Positions 23,925 to 32,947 are shown, counted from the stretch's first letter. The stretch: DNA of 35,233 nucleotides from Lachnospiraceae bacterium (GCA_024698345.1 JAILRH010000097.1:1-35233), one strand, 5' to 3'. A program made the numbers and translations. Notes: generated by a model not told the origin, from the letters alone.

Positions 23925-24430
23925 ATATGAAGTGTACCTCCCGAATGGAAAAAGCGGATATGGGAGGTACTTTTTTTGTTAAACTGGATAACATAAAGCG
24001 AAGTGAAGACATGTGAAAAACAAAGAAACATCCTCCCAAAAAAGAAAAAGTGGATTTGGGAGGTACATATCTATGACAACAAGTTGACATAATTGCAACT
24101 ATAGGCAGGCGAAAAAGAAAGAAACATCCGCCCAAAAAGGAAAAAGTAGATATGGGAGGTACATATCTATGACAATAAGTTGACATAATTGCAACTATAG
24201 GCAGGCGAAAAACAAAGTAATGTCCGCCCAAAAAGGAAAAAGCGGATATGGGAGGTACATATTTGTGACTACAAGTTAACATAAAGCAAGTTGTAAACAA
24301 AGAAATGTACCTCTCAAAAAGGAAAAAGCGGATATGGGAGGTACATACCTATAACAACAAGTTAACATAAAGCAAGTTGTAAACAAAGAAATGTACCTCC
24401 CAAAACAAGAAAAGAGCATCTGAGAGGTTA
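23925..24430 (+). repeat. Six imperfect tandem repeats derived from the coaX terminator hairpin
   Basis: Six units are centred on the inverted repeat GTACCTCCC ... GGGAGGTAC, with a purine-rich loop containing AAAAAGCGGATAT. Unit spacing is 96 bases for units 2-4 and 85-86 for units 4-6. The spacers also repeat (GTTGACATAATTGCAACTA in units 2-3, GTTAACATAAAGCAAGTTG in units 4-5). Only unit 1 has a T-run after the stem. In units 2-4 the left arm is altered (CATCCTCCC, CATCCGCCC, TGTCCGCCC) while the right arm stays constant. I see no gene here. With the leader below, the 844-base gap between coaX and purA is accounted for. Confidence 0.85.
23934..23977 (+). terminator. Intrinsic terminator of the CoA operon
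   Basis: A perfect stem GTACCTCCC (23934-23942) / GGGAGGTAC (23962-23970) is followed by TTTTTTT. It is also the first unit of the tandem array. Confidence 0.85.
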
Positions 24431-24460
24431 AATATCAAGTTTCCAAGTGGAAAATACCTG

Positions 24461-24508
24461 CTGAAAAAATAGAAGAGATTAGCACTGAAAAAATAGAAGA
24501 AATTAGCA
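24461..24508 (+). repeat. Two tandem 24-bp copies upstream of the purA promoter
   Basis: CTGAAAAAATAGAAGAGATT plus AGCA occurs at 24461-24484 and again at 24485-24508 with one change. It directly precedes the -35 region of purA. Confidence 0.8.
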
Positions 24509-24532
24509 CTAGCATTTTTATGAATTAGATAG

Positions 24533-24538
24533 TATAAT
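24533..24538 (+). promoter_or_regulatory. -10 box of the purA promoter
   Basis: A perfect TATAAT lies about 140 bases upstream of purA. The matching -35 position holds TAGCAT, far from consensus, so an activator or the tandem repeat just upstream may matter. Confidence 0.5.
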
Positions 24539-24543
24539 GTTAT

Positions 24544-24662
24544 CTGGTTGTGCTATGCACTGTAGTGTGATAAAGTGCGAAAATGCTGGGATTACGCCGC
24601 AGATGAAAGAAAAGAAGCAACCGGTAACTCGCGGGTAAACCGCATTAACAAACGTACAGTTT
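24544..24662 (+). ncRNA. Structured 5' leader of purA, unrecognised type
   Basis: CTGGTTG (24544-24550) can pair with CAACCGG (24618-24624), enclosing a GCACT/AGTGC stem (24557-24561 / 24574-24578). GCGG (24631-24634) can pair either with CCGC at 24640-24643 or with CCGC at 24597-24600, which looks like a switch between two forms. It does not match the purine, ZTP, PRPP/ppGpp, THF, c-di-GMP or c-di-AMP riboswitch cores as I remember them. The ribosome site of purA (AGGAGG) follows directly. Confidence 0.4.
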
Positions 24663-24675
24663 AGGAGGATTCTAA

Positions 24676-25956
24676 ATGGTAAGAGCAATAGTTGGCGCCA
24701 ACTGGGGCGACGAAGGAAAAGGTAAGATTACGGATATGCTCGCTGAAAAATCTGACATTATTGTAAGATTTCAGGGCGGAAGTAATGCAGGTCATACTAT
24801 TATCAATGACTATGGTAAGTTTGCATTACATTTACTTCCATCAGGAGTATTCTATAATCACACAACATGTATTATTGGAAATGGTGTTGCTTTCAATATT
24901 CCTTATCTTAAAAGAGAGCTAGACAGTCTCGTTGCAGAGGGAGTACCAATGCCACATATTCTTGTGTCAGACAGAGCACAGATTCTTATGCCTTATCATA
25001 TTGATTTTGATGCATATGAAGAGGAAAGACTTGGAGGAAAGTCATTCGGTTCAACAAAGTCAGGTATTGCTCCTTTTTATTCAGATAAATATGCAAAGAT
25101 TGGTTTCCAGGTTTCAGAATTATTTGACGAGGAAACATTAAAAGAAAAGGTTTACAGAGTTGCAGAGATGAAGAATGTCATCCTTGAGCACATGTACCAC
25201 AAGCCACTTATCGATCCTGAAGAGTTACTCAAGACATTACACGAGTACAGAGATATGGTTGAGTCATATGTTTGTGATACTTCATTGTACTTACACAACG
25301 CAATTAAGGAAGGTAAGACTATTCTTCTTGAAGGACAGCTTGGTTCACTTAAGGATCCGGATTTTGGTATTTATCCTATGGTTACATCATCTTCAACACT
25401 TGCAGCATACGGTGCAATTGGTGCAGGTATTGCTCCATATGAGATTAAGGATATTATCACAGTAGTTAAAGCTTACTCTAGTGCAGTTGGTGCTGGCGAG
25501 TTCGTTTCTGAAATCTTTGGAGATGAGGCAGATGAACTCAGAAGACGTGGCGGTGATGGCGGAGAGTACGGCGCAACAACAGGACGTCCTAGAAGAATGG
25601 GATGGTTCGATGCAGTTGCTTCACGTTACGGAGTAAGAATGCAGGGAGCAACAGAGGTTGCACTTACAGTACTTGACGTACTTGGATACTTAGATGAGAT
25701 TCCTGTTTGTGTAGGATATGAGATTGACGGAGAAGTTACAAGAGACTTCCCTGTTACATCAAAACTCAAAAAGGCAAAACCTGTATATGAGATTCTTCCT
25801 GGTTGGAAAGAAGAAATCAGAGGAATTACTGAGTATGACAAACTTCCGGAGAAATGTAGAAATTATATCGAGTTCATCGAAAAGGAACTTGAGGTACCAA
25901 TTACTATGGTATCTAACGGACCTAAGAGAAGCGAGATTATCTACAGAAACAAATAA
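24676..25956 (+). CDS. purA: Adenylosuccinate synthetase (PurA)
   Basis: The 426-residue protein is of normal length. It converts IMP, aspartate and GTP to adenylosuccinate, the first step from IMP to AMP. The GTP-binding GDEGKGK (11-17) includes catalytic Asp12. SNAGHT holds His40. FGSTKSGIAPFYSDK and TTGRPRRMGWFD are family signatures. TTAGGAGGATT lies before the ATG. It is a single-gene unit with its own promoter, leader and terminator. Confidence 0.96.
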   Translation: MVRAIVGANWGDEGKGKITDMLAEKSDIIVRFQGGSNAGHTIINDYGKFALHLLPSGVFYNHTTCIIGNGVAFNIPYLKRELDSLVAEGVPMPHILVSDRAQILMPYHIDFDAYEEERLGGKSFGSTKSGIAPFYSDKYAKIGFQVSELFDEETLKEKVYRVAEMKNVILEHMYHKPLIDPEELLKTLHEYRDMVESYVCDTSLYLHNAIKEGKTILLEGQLGSLKDPDFGIYPMVTSSSTLAAYGAIGAGIAPYEIKDIITVVKAYSSAVGAGEFVSEIFGDEADELRRRGGDGGEYGATTGRPRRMGWFDAVASRYGVRMQGATEVALTVLDVLGYLDEIPVCVGYEIDGEVTRDFPVTSKLKKAKPVYEILPGWKEEIRGITEYDKLPEKCRNYIEFIEKELEVPITMVSNGPKRSEIIYRNK

Positions 25957-25986
25957 ATAATAATTCGAAAGAATTGATGGTATATT

Positions 25987-26025
25987 CAAAAATCTCAGTA
26001 CTCAAAAAGTGCTGAGATTTTTGAA
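25987..26025 (+). terminator. Intrinsic terminator after purA
   Basis: CAAAAATCTCAG...ACT pairs with AGT...CTGAGATTTTTG around a short A-rich loop. The stem ends in a T-run and is largely symmetric, so it may work both ways. Confidence 0.8.
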
Positions 26026-26067
26026 CTTTCAGGAGTATAGATAAAATACATAGGAGAAAATGACATT

Positions 26068-27435
26068 ATGAAAAACAAATGGTTAGTTATTGCAATTGCA
26101 ATTGCGGTTACTGCAAGTAGTGTTGAACTGCAGTTTGTAGAAGAAAAGAATATTTATGCTAGTGACTCAATTTTATCCGAAGCAACAGAAAGTACAACAG
26201 GACAAATTAGAACAAATGGAATAACTACAACTGAAACAGAACTAATAAGAATAGAATCAGTAACAACAGAACTAATAACAACAGAACTAATAACAAAAGA
26301 ACTAATAACAACAGAACCGGTAACAACAGAACCGGTAACAACAGAACCAGAAACAACAGAGGCAGCAACAAAAGAGCTAATAACAACAGAGCAGATAACA
26401 AAAGAATCACCAACAACAGAGCAGATAACAAAAGAATCACCAACAACGAAAGGGCTGCCAACATCTGCAAAATCAGATAAGAAAACTTCGAATGAGCAGC
26501 CAACAACCGCAAATATACCGCAGGAGAAAGAAACTCTTCCGTATGTAATTGTAGTTCCAAAAAAGAAGATTAAGATGGAAACAAGAACTACTAAGAAACT
26601 GAGAGTGAAGATAAAAAAGTCTGCGGGATTTAAGAAAAAGGCAAATATTAAATATAAATCTTCTAACAAAAAGATTGCAACTGTATCTAAGAAAGGTATT
26701 ATTACCGCTGTATCTCAGGGAAAATGTAAGATAATAATTACCGGTGCGGGAAAGCAGAAAAAAACAGTCAAAGTTTCCGTTAAAAATCCTAGTATGAAGA
26801 AGGTTATTTATCTGACTTTCGATGATGGCCCGGGATCAAATGTGACACCTAAAATTCTCACTGTACTCAAGAAGTATAATGCAAAGGCATCCTTCTTTTT
26901 GGTCGGAACTCAGGCGAATGCAAACATGAGTATAGTGAAGAGAGAAAAGAGAGAGGGACATACTCTTGCAATTCATACATACACTCATAATTATTCAAGT
27001 ATTTATGCCAGCGATAAGGCCTATATAGACGATTTCAATAAAGTTGAAAAAATAATTAAGGGGGTGACCGGCAAAAAGCCGAGATACTGGAGATTCCCGG
27101 GTGGTGGAAATAATCACTTTATTACATCGGACATTCAGAAATCTATTATTAAGAAATTACATAAGAGAAATTATATTGAACTTGATTGGAGTGCGGCTAC
27201 AAATGATGCAACAGGTGTATCATACACTGCCGAACAAATGATTAATTTTGGAATTTCATCAATTGAATCTGCCGTAAGATCCGGAAGAGTTCCTGTGGTT
27301 CTCATGCATGATACAAATGCTAAGGGAAGTAATCCACAGGTGACAGAAGCTATTCTCAAATATTTTACTGCAAAGGGTTATAAATTCAAGGGATTAGACG
27401 ACTACTATGGATCAGACATTACTTTTAAAAAATAA
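26068..27435 (+). CDS. Secreted polysaccharide deacetylase (NodB/CE4) with Thr-rich stalk
   Basis: The 455-residue protein has a signal or anchor segment at 5-19. A long Thr/Glu stalk of TTE/TKE repeats (about 55-130) is followed by a bacterial Ig-like (Big_2) domain at about 168-240 (KIKMETRTTKKLRVKIKKS ... YKSSNKKIATVSKKGIITAV). The CE4 catalytic domain is at 244-455. All five CE4 motifs are present: TFDDGP (Asp252, Asp253), HTYTH (His303, His307), RFPGG, LDWS (Asp373) and LMHD (His414). It should remove acetyl groups from peptidoglycan or another N-acetylated polysaccharide at the cell wall. GGAGAAAA precedes the start. It is probably transcribed alone, with a terminator at 27461. Confidence 0.9.
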   Translation: MKNKWLVIAIAIAVTASSVELQFVEEKNIYASDSILSEATESTTGQIRTNGITTTETELIRIESVTTELITTELITKELITTEPVTTEPVTTEPETTEAATKELITTEQITKESPTTEQITKESPTTKGLPTSAKSDKKTSNEQPTTANIPQEKETLPYVIVVPKKKIKMETRTTKKLRVKIKKSAGFKKKANIKYKSSNKKIATVSKKGIITAVSQGKCKIIITGAGKQKKTVKVSVKNPSMKKVIYLTFDDGPGSNVTPKILTVLKKYNAKASFFLVGTQANANMSIVKREKREGHTLAIHTYTHNYSSIYASDKAYIDDFNKVEKIIKGVTGKKPRYWRFPGGGNNHFITSDIQKSIIKKLHKRNYIELDWSAATNDATGVSYTAEQMINFGISSIESAVRSGRVPVVLMHDTNAKGSNPQVTEAILKYFTAKGYKFKGLDDYYGSDITFKK

Positions 27436-27460
27436 TCAAGTAAAATAATTAACTTTGTTA

Positions 27461-27503
27461 AGAAAAGTGTAGAAAATAAATAATATTTTTTACACTTTTT
27501 TTG
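27461..27503 (+). terminator. Intrinsic terminator after the deacetylase
   Basis: AAAAGTGTA pairs with TACACTTTT, with an A/T-rich loop, followed by TTT. Confidence 0.7.
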
Positions 27504-27543
27504 TAATATAATTGTTTTTTCTAGAGATATTTTTATATTAATC

Positions 27544-27552
27544 TGTTATAAT
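27544..27552 (+). promoter_or_regulatory. Extended -10 promoter of the TPR/DUF4037 gene
   Basis: TGTTATAAT is an extended -10 (TG-n-TATAAT). No good -35 box is seen. A 12-bp palindrome TATCTATAGATA follows about 10 bases downstream. Confidence 0.5.
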
Positions 27553-27648
27553 TAAAATATCTATAGATAGGTGTTTGATCGACGAAAACATCTTGGTTTT
27601 GGTTCGTTATGGGAGTTTAGGGTGGCTCCCGAAATTGGAGGGGATTTT

Positions 27649-29478
27649 ATGGATGTTGGCAAGATTAGGCAAGGTCTTGACCGGCTGGTTGAGAATCACC
27701 AAATGGATAAGGTTGAGGCTTATCTGACGGGATTTTATAATCAGGCAGTCGAGGAGAAAAACATTAGTATTCAGTTTACTCTTCTTAATGATTTCATCGG
27801 ATTTTACAAAACAGAGACTCGTTATGAGAAGATTGTGGACTGTGGTAACAAAGCCGCAGAATTGGCACTCGAACTGGGCCTTGAGAACAGTGAGGACTAT
27901 GTGAATACTCTCATGAATATGGCGAATGCCTACAGAGAGGCAGGGGATTTTGATAATTCCATGGAGTGCTACAATAAAGTACTCAATATATTTGAGCATA
28001 ATTCTGCTGAGGATATCCGTTATGCAGATCTTTACAATAACGTTAGTTATCTCTATCAGAATGATGAACAGTATGATATGGCAGTAGAATGCCTTTCAGA
28101 AGCAATCCGTATTGTTGAGAGTTATAATAACAGAAGTCTGGAATTGGCAAAGATGAGTTTGCATTTGGGGGATGTCCTCATCAAGAACAGCCAGCCTGAC
28201 GAAGCACTCAGCAGCCTTATTAAGTCAAAAGTACTGTTTGAGATTAACGAATCTTTTGGAGAAGAGTACACAGATTGTGTCGCTACACTTGGAGAACTGT
28301 ATTTTACTACAGGTCAGTATGAGAAAGCGGCAGAGTATTATGAGCGTGCACTTAAAGATATCAAAAATCAGAATGGAGTTAATGACGACTACAGATTTTT
28401 GGAGAGCGCACTTAAGAAGACTTATTCCCGTATGGGCATTGAATACGAGACAGATTTGACAGATGTGGCTGAAGAAGTACAGGAGCAGATGGAAGAGATA
28501 ACAGATTATTCACTCAAGGATATTTCCTGGGAGTATTACAATACTTACATCAAGCCTATGATTAGCGGGAAGTTCGGGCAGTATGAAGACAGCATTGCTG
28601 TCGGCGTTGCGGGAGCCGGTGCGGAAATTTTTTCAATTGACGAAAAGCTTAGTGCCTCAGAATGTGCACCAATCAGGATATGTATGTGGATGAAGAAGAA
28701 CATTTACGAGGAGATTGGTGAACAACTCAACGAAGCCTACAATAGTTTACCGCATATGTTCAAGGGTTATAAGGTTGATAACACAGCTGACAGTGAGTTT
28801 GGTTGTGGAGCCATGAATATGGGAGTGTTCTTTAAAGAGGTTCTTGGAGTTACTTCTGTACCACTTACAGACAATGAATGGAAATATATTGACCAGTGGC
28901 GTCTTGAACAGGTGACTAATGGATTTATCATTAAGGATACACAGGGCACATTTACCAAAATCAGAGAAATGCTCAAAGCATATTATCCTGATAAGATTTG
29001 GCTTAGGAAGATTACAAATGCACTTGCCGGATGTTCAAAATCAGGACAGCATGACTATGCCGAGATGATGGCAAAGGGCGACTTCGTCTCAGCCAAGATT
29101 GCACTTTCAAGATATGTAGACCATATTATCGAACTTGCATATCTGCTGGATCGAACTTACTGCCCACAGGATATGAAGATGCATGCAGGAATCAGATATT
29201 CAAAAGCGCTTCCTGAGCTTTACAGTATGATAAAGACATTGGCAAATTATCCTGAGCAGAGAGAAGCCTGGAAAGAATATGAGTACAACGGTGCGCCAAA
29301 TCCTTACGACAATGTATCCATGATGATTGAGTCTATAGGGAGCATGGTATCTGACAAACTTATAGACATGGGATTGTCAGATGTTGACAGTCCAAGACTT
29401 CGGACACAGGCAGATTACATAAAGGATAACAGCGAGTATATACTGAGTAATATAGAATACATAAAGCAAAAGATGTAG
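27649..29478 (+). CDS. TPR protein with a degenerate DUF4037 (nucleotidyltransferase-like) domain
   Basis: The 609-residue protein is probably cytoplasmic, with no signal peptide. GGAGGGG lies six bases before the ATG at 27649; an extension to 27571 is rejected. Residues about 60-265 contain tetratricopeptide repeats (YVNTLMNMANAYREAGDFD, YADLYNNVSYLYQNDEQYD, CVATLGELYFTTGQYEKAA). Residues about 295-600 match the DUF4037 fold as I remember it. In that family the core reads like G-x-GSE...DDEISRDHDxGP, with an acidic pair expected to bind metal. Here it is AGAGAEIFSIDEKLSASECA (321-340), so the Asp-His-Asp is missing. It is therefore probably a non-catalytic relative or has changed activity. 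Role unknown. Confidence 0.75.
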   Translation: MDVGKIRQGLDRLVENHQMDKVEAYLTGFYNQAVEEKNISIQFTLLNDFIGFYKTETRYEKIVDCGNKAAELALELGLENSEDYVNTLMNMANAYREAGDFDNSMECYNKVLNIFEHNSAEDIRYADLYNNVSYLYQNDEQYDMAVECLSEAIRIVESYNNRSLELAKMSLHLGDVLIKNSQPDEALSSLIKSKVLFEINESFGEEYTDCVATLGELYFTTGQYEKAAEYYERALKDIKNQNGVNDDYRFLESALKKTYSRMGIEYETDLTDVAEEVQEQMEEITDYSLKDISWEYYNTYIKPMISGKFGQYEDSIAVGVAGAGAEIFSIDEKLSASECAPIRICMWMKKNIYEEIGEQLNEAYNSLPHMFKGYKVDNTADSEFGCGAMNMGVFFKEVLGVTSVPLTDNEWKYIDQWRLEQVTNGFIIKDTQGTFTKIREMLKAYYPDKIWLRKITNALAGCSKSGQHDYAEMMAKGDFVSAKIALSRYVDHIIELAYLLDRTYCPQDMKMHAGIRYSKALPELYSMIKTLANYPEQREAWKEYEYNGAPNPYDNVSMMIESIGSMVSDKLIDMGLSDVDSPRLRTQADYIKDNSEYILSNIEYIKQKM

Positions 29479-29596
29479 TTTGTGTGTTTTATATGTTTTA
29501 TATGGCTACCCCATGATTATAGAACAGTAACAAGAATACTTGAGCCGGTTCAATCGGTTAGAGTTAATCTTGTTTCAATAAATGTTCACACTGAGT

Positions 29597-29605
29597 TGAT
29601 ATAAT
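29597..29605 (+). promoter_or_regulatory. Extended -10 promoter of the CotH gene
   Basis: TGATATAAT, an extended -10, lies 32 bases upstream of the start codon. The -35 region is poor. Confidence 0.5.
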
Positions 29606-29637
29606 GACTCTACAAAGGATTAGAAAGGGAGAAAAAT

Positions 29638-31965
29638 ATGAACAAATTAACTAAAAAAATAGGGGCAATTACTGTTGCCTCTATAATTGTTGTTTCTGAA
29701 ATGGGTACGTTCGTGCCTCTCGCAAATGCATATGCCGCGGAAAACAGTGTTTCACTGGATTCACTTGTGGCTCCAAAAAAGGCATTTCTTTACAACTTCG
29801 TTGATGCAGGAAAAGGATATGAAGTTGTCTTTACTGATTCAAATGATTATTCTACAGTAACCGGCGCGACTATCAGTTATGAGTTGTATGTCAATAACTC
29901 CAGCAACCCTGTTGCAACAGTAAGTTCAACAGAATCTTTTATTTCGGCATCAGTAATTGATTCTTTGAATCTCACAAATGGAAGACAGTACAATTTTTCT
30001 CTAAAGACTGTGGCGGACTGGTCTGATGGCACTAGAACTGTTTCACCTGCTTCATCTGCTTCCACATTTTATTACACAGAGAACACAAGTACATATGACA
30101 CCGGAGTTTCGAAGGTTATTATCAACACATCAAGAGATTCATCTACAGAGAGCATTGATCTCTACACAGATACCTCAAAGACAAAGGTAGGTTCTGCAAT
30201 TACTGTTATTAATGACAAGACAGGTAAGGTTGAAGCAAATGATTTTGGAACAGTAAACGTCAGAGGTAATTCGACATCTCTTGCTCAGAAGAAGCCATAT
30301 AACTTCAAGTTCAACAGTAAGAAGAATCTTTTTGGAATGGGCAAGGCAAAGAAGTGGAGTCTTCTTGCAAACATATTCGACAAGACTCTTATCAGAAATC
30401 AGATAGGTCTGGACTTCCAGAGAAGTCTAGAGGAGAGCAGAAATATCGGACAGGTTTATACCAGTGACTGTATTCCTGTGGACTTGTATGTTGACGGCAG
30501 ATATCTTGGCAATTATCTTCTTGTAGAGTCAGTTGAGACAGGTTCAACAAGAGTAGATATTGATGATTCTTACGTGGATGACAATGATGACGTTGCAGAA
30601 GGTGTTTTGCCAAAGCAGGTTACAATTGCAGGAACAACTTATAATACATATGATGTGCTCTTAGAACTTGCAAACGATGTTAAGGACATTCAGTCAAGAT
30701 ATGATGATGAAAGTTACTACTTCAAGACAAGCAGGTTAAATGAGTATTTTGCAACCAACTCTCCTGAGAGAACCAATGAATCTTACGGTTTGTATGTATG
30801 GGATTCAAACAAGCCGGCATGGTTGAATGACACAAAGGCATTTCTGGAAGGGTTTGAGAGCGTTCTCACAGGAAACTACACTGATGCACAGACACAGTAT
30901 GATTTGCTTGCACAGTTTATAGACATTGATTCATTTGTAGATTTTTATATCACATCTGAATTCTTTATGACAAAGGATATTAATTTCAGTTCTACAAGAT
31001 TCTACATTAAGAACGGAAAGCTTTACGGCGGTCCTTTGTGGGATTTGGATTTGTCAAGCGGAAACAGCAATGAACATACAGGATACACAGATTTCTATGC
31101 ACAGGATATGGCGTGGTTTGGAAGACTCATGAACAACCGGGTATTTGCCTCAAAAGTAAAAGAGAGATACCAGCAGTTGCAGCCTCAGATTCAGGCATTG
31201 TATCATGACAACGGTGTGGTTGACAGTCTTGTTGATGAGATTCGAGGCTCTGTAAATGCCAACTATTCAAAAGCATACAATGCTCAGGATTATACAGGAT
31301 GGAAACTCACAACCAACTACGGTGCTTACAATTCACCTGTTATCTACAGCACATATGATGCATATGTAGATGAGTATAAGACATGGCTTGAGAACAGAAA
31401 TGAATGGCTTTGTACACAGTGGAACATCGACATGAACAGCACTTTGGAGAGCGGAATCGAGTTGAATGGATTCCAGATAAGCAATACAGTAGGTGGACTC
31501 AGAACTGTTTATTCAGTAGAAGATTATATTAACGACAAGAAAGTAACAGAAGTAGGTCTTGTATATGGACTTGCAAATTATACAACTGAGAATAACATGA
31601 CAGTAGGAAACAATGATCCATATGTTAAATCATTCAAAGCTACATCCGTTGGAAAAGTGAGTACACATTTCAGTGATTCGCTTTCAGCTACAAGTTATGC
31701 AATGACAATGAAATTCGCTGTTGGAAATGCTGCGGAATTCTCTGAGGACATGTATGTACGTGGATACGCAAAACTCAGCTCCGGCGAATATGTTTACACA
31801 GATGTTTCAAGATATTCAGTGTACAACATTGCTGATTATCTGTATCAGAACAAGAAAATGAACAGAGTAGATGCGCATGAATATGTGTACAACAATATCT
31901 TAAAGATAGTAAATCCTGACTATGCAGTCGTTGACTATACATGGTCAGACGAACTTGCACCCTAG
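29638..31965 (+). CDS. Secreted CotH-kinase surface protein with the shared C-terminal domain
   Basis: The 775-residue protein has a signal peptide cut near AYAAE (about 34). A beta domain spans about 40-147. The CotH kinase domain at about 157-595 has VRGNSTS..KKPYNFKF (208-225), LFGMGKAKKWSLLANIFDKT (231-250), and the metal-binding Asp469/Asp471 in GGPLWDLDLSSGN. CotH proteins are atypical protein kinases of spore coats and of secreted cellulolytic proteins. Residues 605-775 carry the same domain as the end of the GH5 cellulase (LNGFQI, EVGLVYGLANY, SYAMTMKF, YVRGYAKLSSGEYVYTD, SVYNIADYLYQNKKM, YVYNNIL). AAAGGGAG lies before the ATG. It is a monocistronic unit 20 kb from the cellulase locus but linked to it by this domain. 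Confidence 0.85.
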   Translation: MNKLTKKIGAITVASIIVVSEMGTFVPLANAYAAENSVSLDSLVAPKKAFLYNFVDAGKGYEVVFTDSNDYSTVTGATISYELYVNNSSNPVATVSSTESFISASVIDSLNLTNGRQYNFSLKTVADWSDGTRTVSPASSASTFYYTENTSTYDTGVSKVIINTSRDSSTESIDLYTDTSKTKVGSAITVINDKTGKVEANDFGTVNVRGNSTSLAQKKPYNFKFNSKKNLFGMGKAKKWSLLANIFDKTLIRNQIGLDFQRSLEESRNIGQVYTSDCIPVDLYVDGRYLGNYLLVESVETGSTRVDIDDSYVDDNDDVAEGVLPKQVTIAGTTYNTYDVLLELANDVKDIQSRYDDESYYFKTSRLNEYFATNSPERTNESYGLYVWDSNKPAWLNDTKAFLEGFESVLTGNYTDAQTQYDLLAQFIDIDSFVDFYITSEFFMTKDINFSSTRFYIKNGKLYGGPLWDLDLSSGNSNEHTGYTDFYAQDMAWFGRLMNNRVFASKVKERYQQLQPQIQALYHDNGVVDSLVDEIRGSVNANYSKAYNAQDYTGWKLTTNYGAYNSPVIYSTYDAYVDEYKTWLENRNEWLCTQWNIDMNSTLESGIELNGFQISNTVGGLRTVYSVEDYINDKKVTEVGLVYGLANYTTENNMTVGNNDPYVKSFKATSVGKVSTHFSDSLSATSYAMTMKFAVGNAAEFSEDMYVRGYAKLSSGEYVYTDVSRYSVYNIADYLYQNKKMNRVDAHEYVYNNILKIVNPDYAVVDYTWSDELAP

Positions 31966-32016
31966 ACCGATTGAACTGTTCCGCTGATTGATCAGTTAAT
32001 GCAGTTTAAGGTAATT

Positions 32017-32069
32017 AAAAAAGCTGTTGAGTCAACTGAAATCAAGTTGGTTCGACAGCTTTTTATTTG
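32017..32069. terminator. Bidirectional intrinsic terminator
   Basis: AAAAAGCTGT pairs with ACAGCTTTTT and an inner AACT/AGTT extends the stem. A-runs and T-runs on both sides let it serve the CotH gene and the minus-strand gene ending at 32107. Confidence 0.8.
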
Positions 32070-32106
32070 CACAAAATTCTTAATGTTTATTATTGAATCT
32101 GCACAT

Positions 32107-32322
32107 TTATTTCTGATGCTGATTGTCTTTTGGAGATAATACTCTGGCAATTAATAACATGGCATATATAAATACAGGAACAACAATAGTGCACCATGCA
32201 GATGCCATGAAAAGATTTTCTAATCCTTTTTTGTAAAAGATTGCTGAAATCAATGTAATCAAATACATTGAGAGAATCAAAACAACTCCTATTATACATG
32301 CAATTCTTTTTAATTTATCCAT
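32107..32322 (-). CDS. Small two-span membrane protein, unknown
   Basis: The 71-residue protein starts MDKLKRIACI; GGAG precedes the ATG at 32322 (a longer frame to 32364 lacks one). Two hydrophobic segments are at about 5-27 and 39-61, with a charged tail PKDNQHQK. I do not recognise it. It is transcribed toward the CotH gene and shares its terminator. Confidence 0.55.
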   Translation of the reverse strand: MDKLKRIACIIGVVLILSMYLITLISAIFYKKGLENLFMASAWCTIVVPVFIYAMLLIARVLSPKDNQHQK

Positions 32323-32437
32323 ATCAATCTCCGTTTCATTAAGAAAATTACAGTTAAATAACAAATTATAATAAGCAGTTATAAAACAAAATTATAATTA
32401 ATCTGTTATGTATTCAAAAATAAAGTGAATGTCGGAA

Positions 32438-32947
32438 TTATCTTCCGCAACAGAATTTATACTTCTTGCCACTGCCGCATGGACATGGCTCGTTTCTTCC
32501 AATTTTCTTTTCTTTTACAACTGTGTGAGAAGACTTCTGCTCTTTGTATAACTCTTTTCTTCTTTCAGGTGTGAGAAGTGCATCCCACTGCTCTAAGTTG
32601 TATAACCACTCAGCCTTAGCTTCAACCATGTTCTTGTAGAGTGATTCTTTATCGTAATCGAGATTAACTTCAGTATCCTCTGTCATTGTATCGATTGGGT
32701 TTTCAACCTTGAGACTTTCATTGATTCCATCAAGGAAACCAACCATAGTGAGTAATTCCATATTGTACTTTGCTGCGAGATCTTTTACAGTACCTTTTAC
32801 AACAACGTCAGGATTACCTAAAATATCTTTGTAAACTTCAATTTCCTGAAGAAAATATGCATTCCAAAACTGGTCGTACTGCTGCTGTGTCTGCTGCTGA
32901 TTGTATGCTAATTCTCTCCATGTCTGCAATAATGTTTTTTCTTCCAT
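32438..32947 (-). CDS. SEC-C zinc-motif protein
   Basis: The 169-residue protein has a mostly helical N-terminal part (about 1-135, [20 protein letters not shown] ...) and a C-terminal SEC-C zinc motif [15 protein letters not shown] with Cys155, Cys157, Cys166 and Cys167. In SecA the same motif binds Zn and SecB or ribosomes; in stand-alone proteins its role is mostly unknown. GGAGG precedes the start. A clear promoter is at 33043-33071. Confidence 0.85.
   Translation of the reverse strand: MEEKTLLQTWRELAYNQQQTQQQYDQFWNAYFLQEIEVYKDILGNPDVVVKGTVKDLAAKYNMELLTMVGFLDGINESLKVENPIDTMTEDTEVNLDYDKESLYKNMVEAKAEWLYNLEQWDALLTPERRKELYKEQKSSHTVVKEKKIGRNEPCPCGSGKKYKFCCGR

Noticed and set aside
23791-24300. 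169-residue minus-strand frame with a 32-residue repeat
   Set aside because: The periodicity is the 96-bp terminator-derived DNA repeat read as codons. No ribosome site or start context, and it runs antisense into the end of coaX.
23925-24430. Possible CRISPR array
   Set aside because: The spacers are themselves repeated, units are 85-96 bp and built on a terminator hairpin, and no cas genes are near.
26154-26669. 171-residue minus-strand frame opposite the deacetylase stalk
   Set aside because: Val/Ser-rich sequence is the reverse of the Thr/Glu repeat codons; no start signals.
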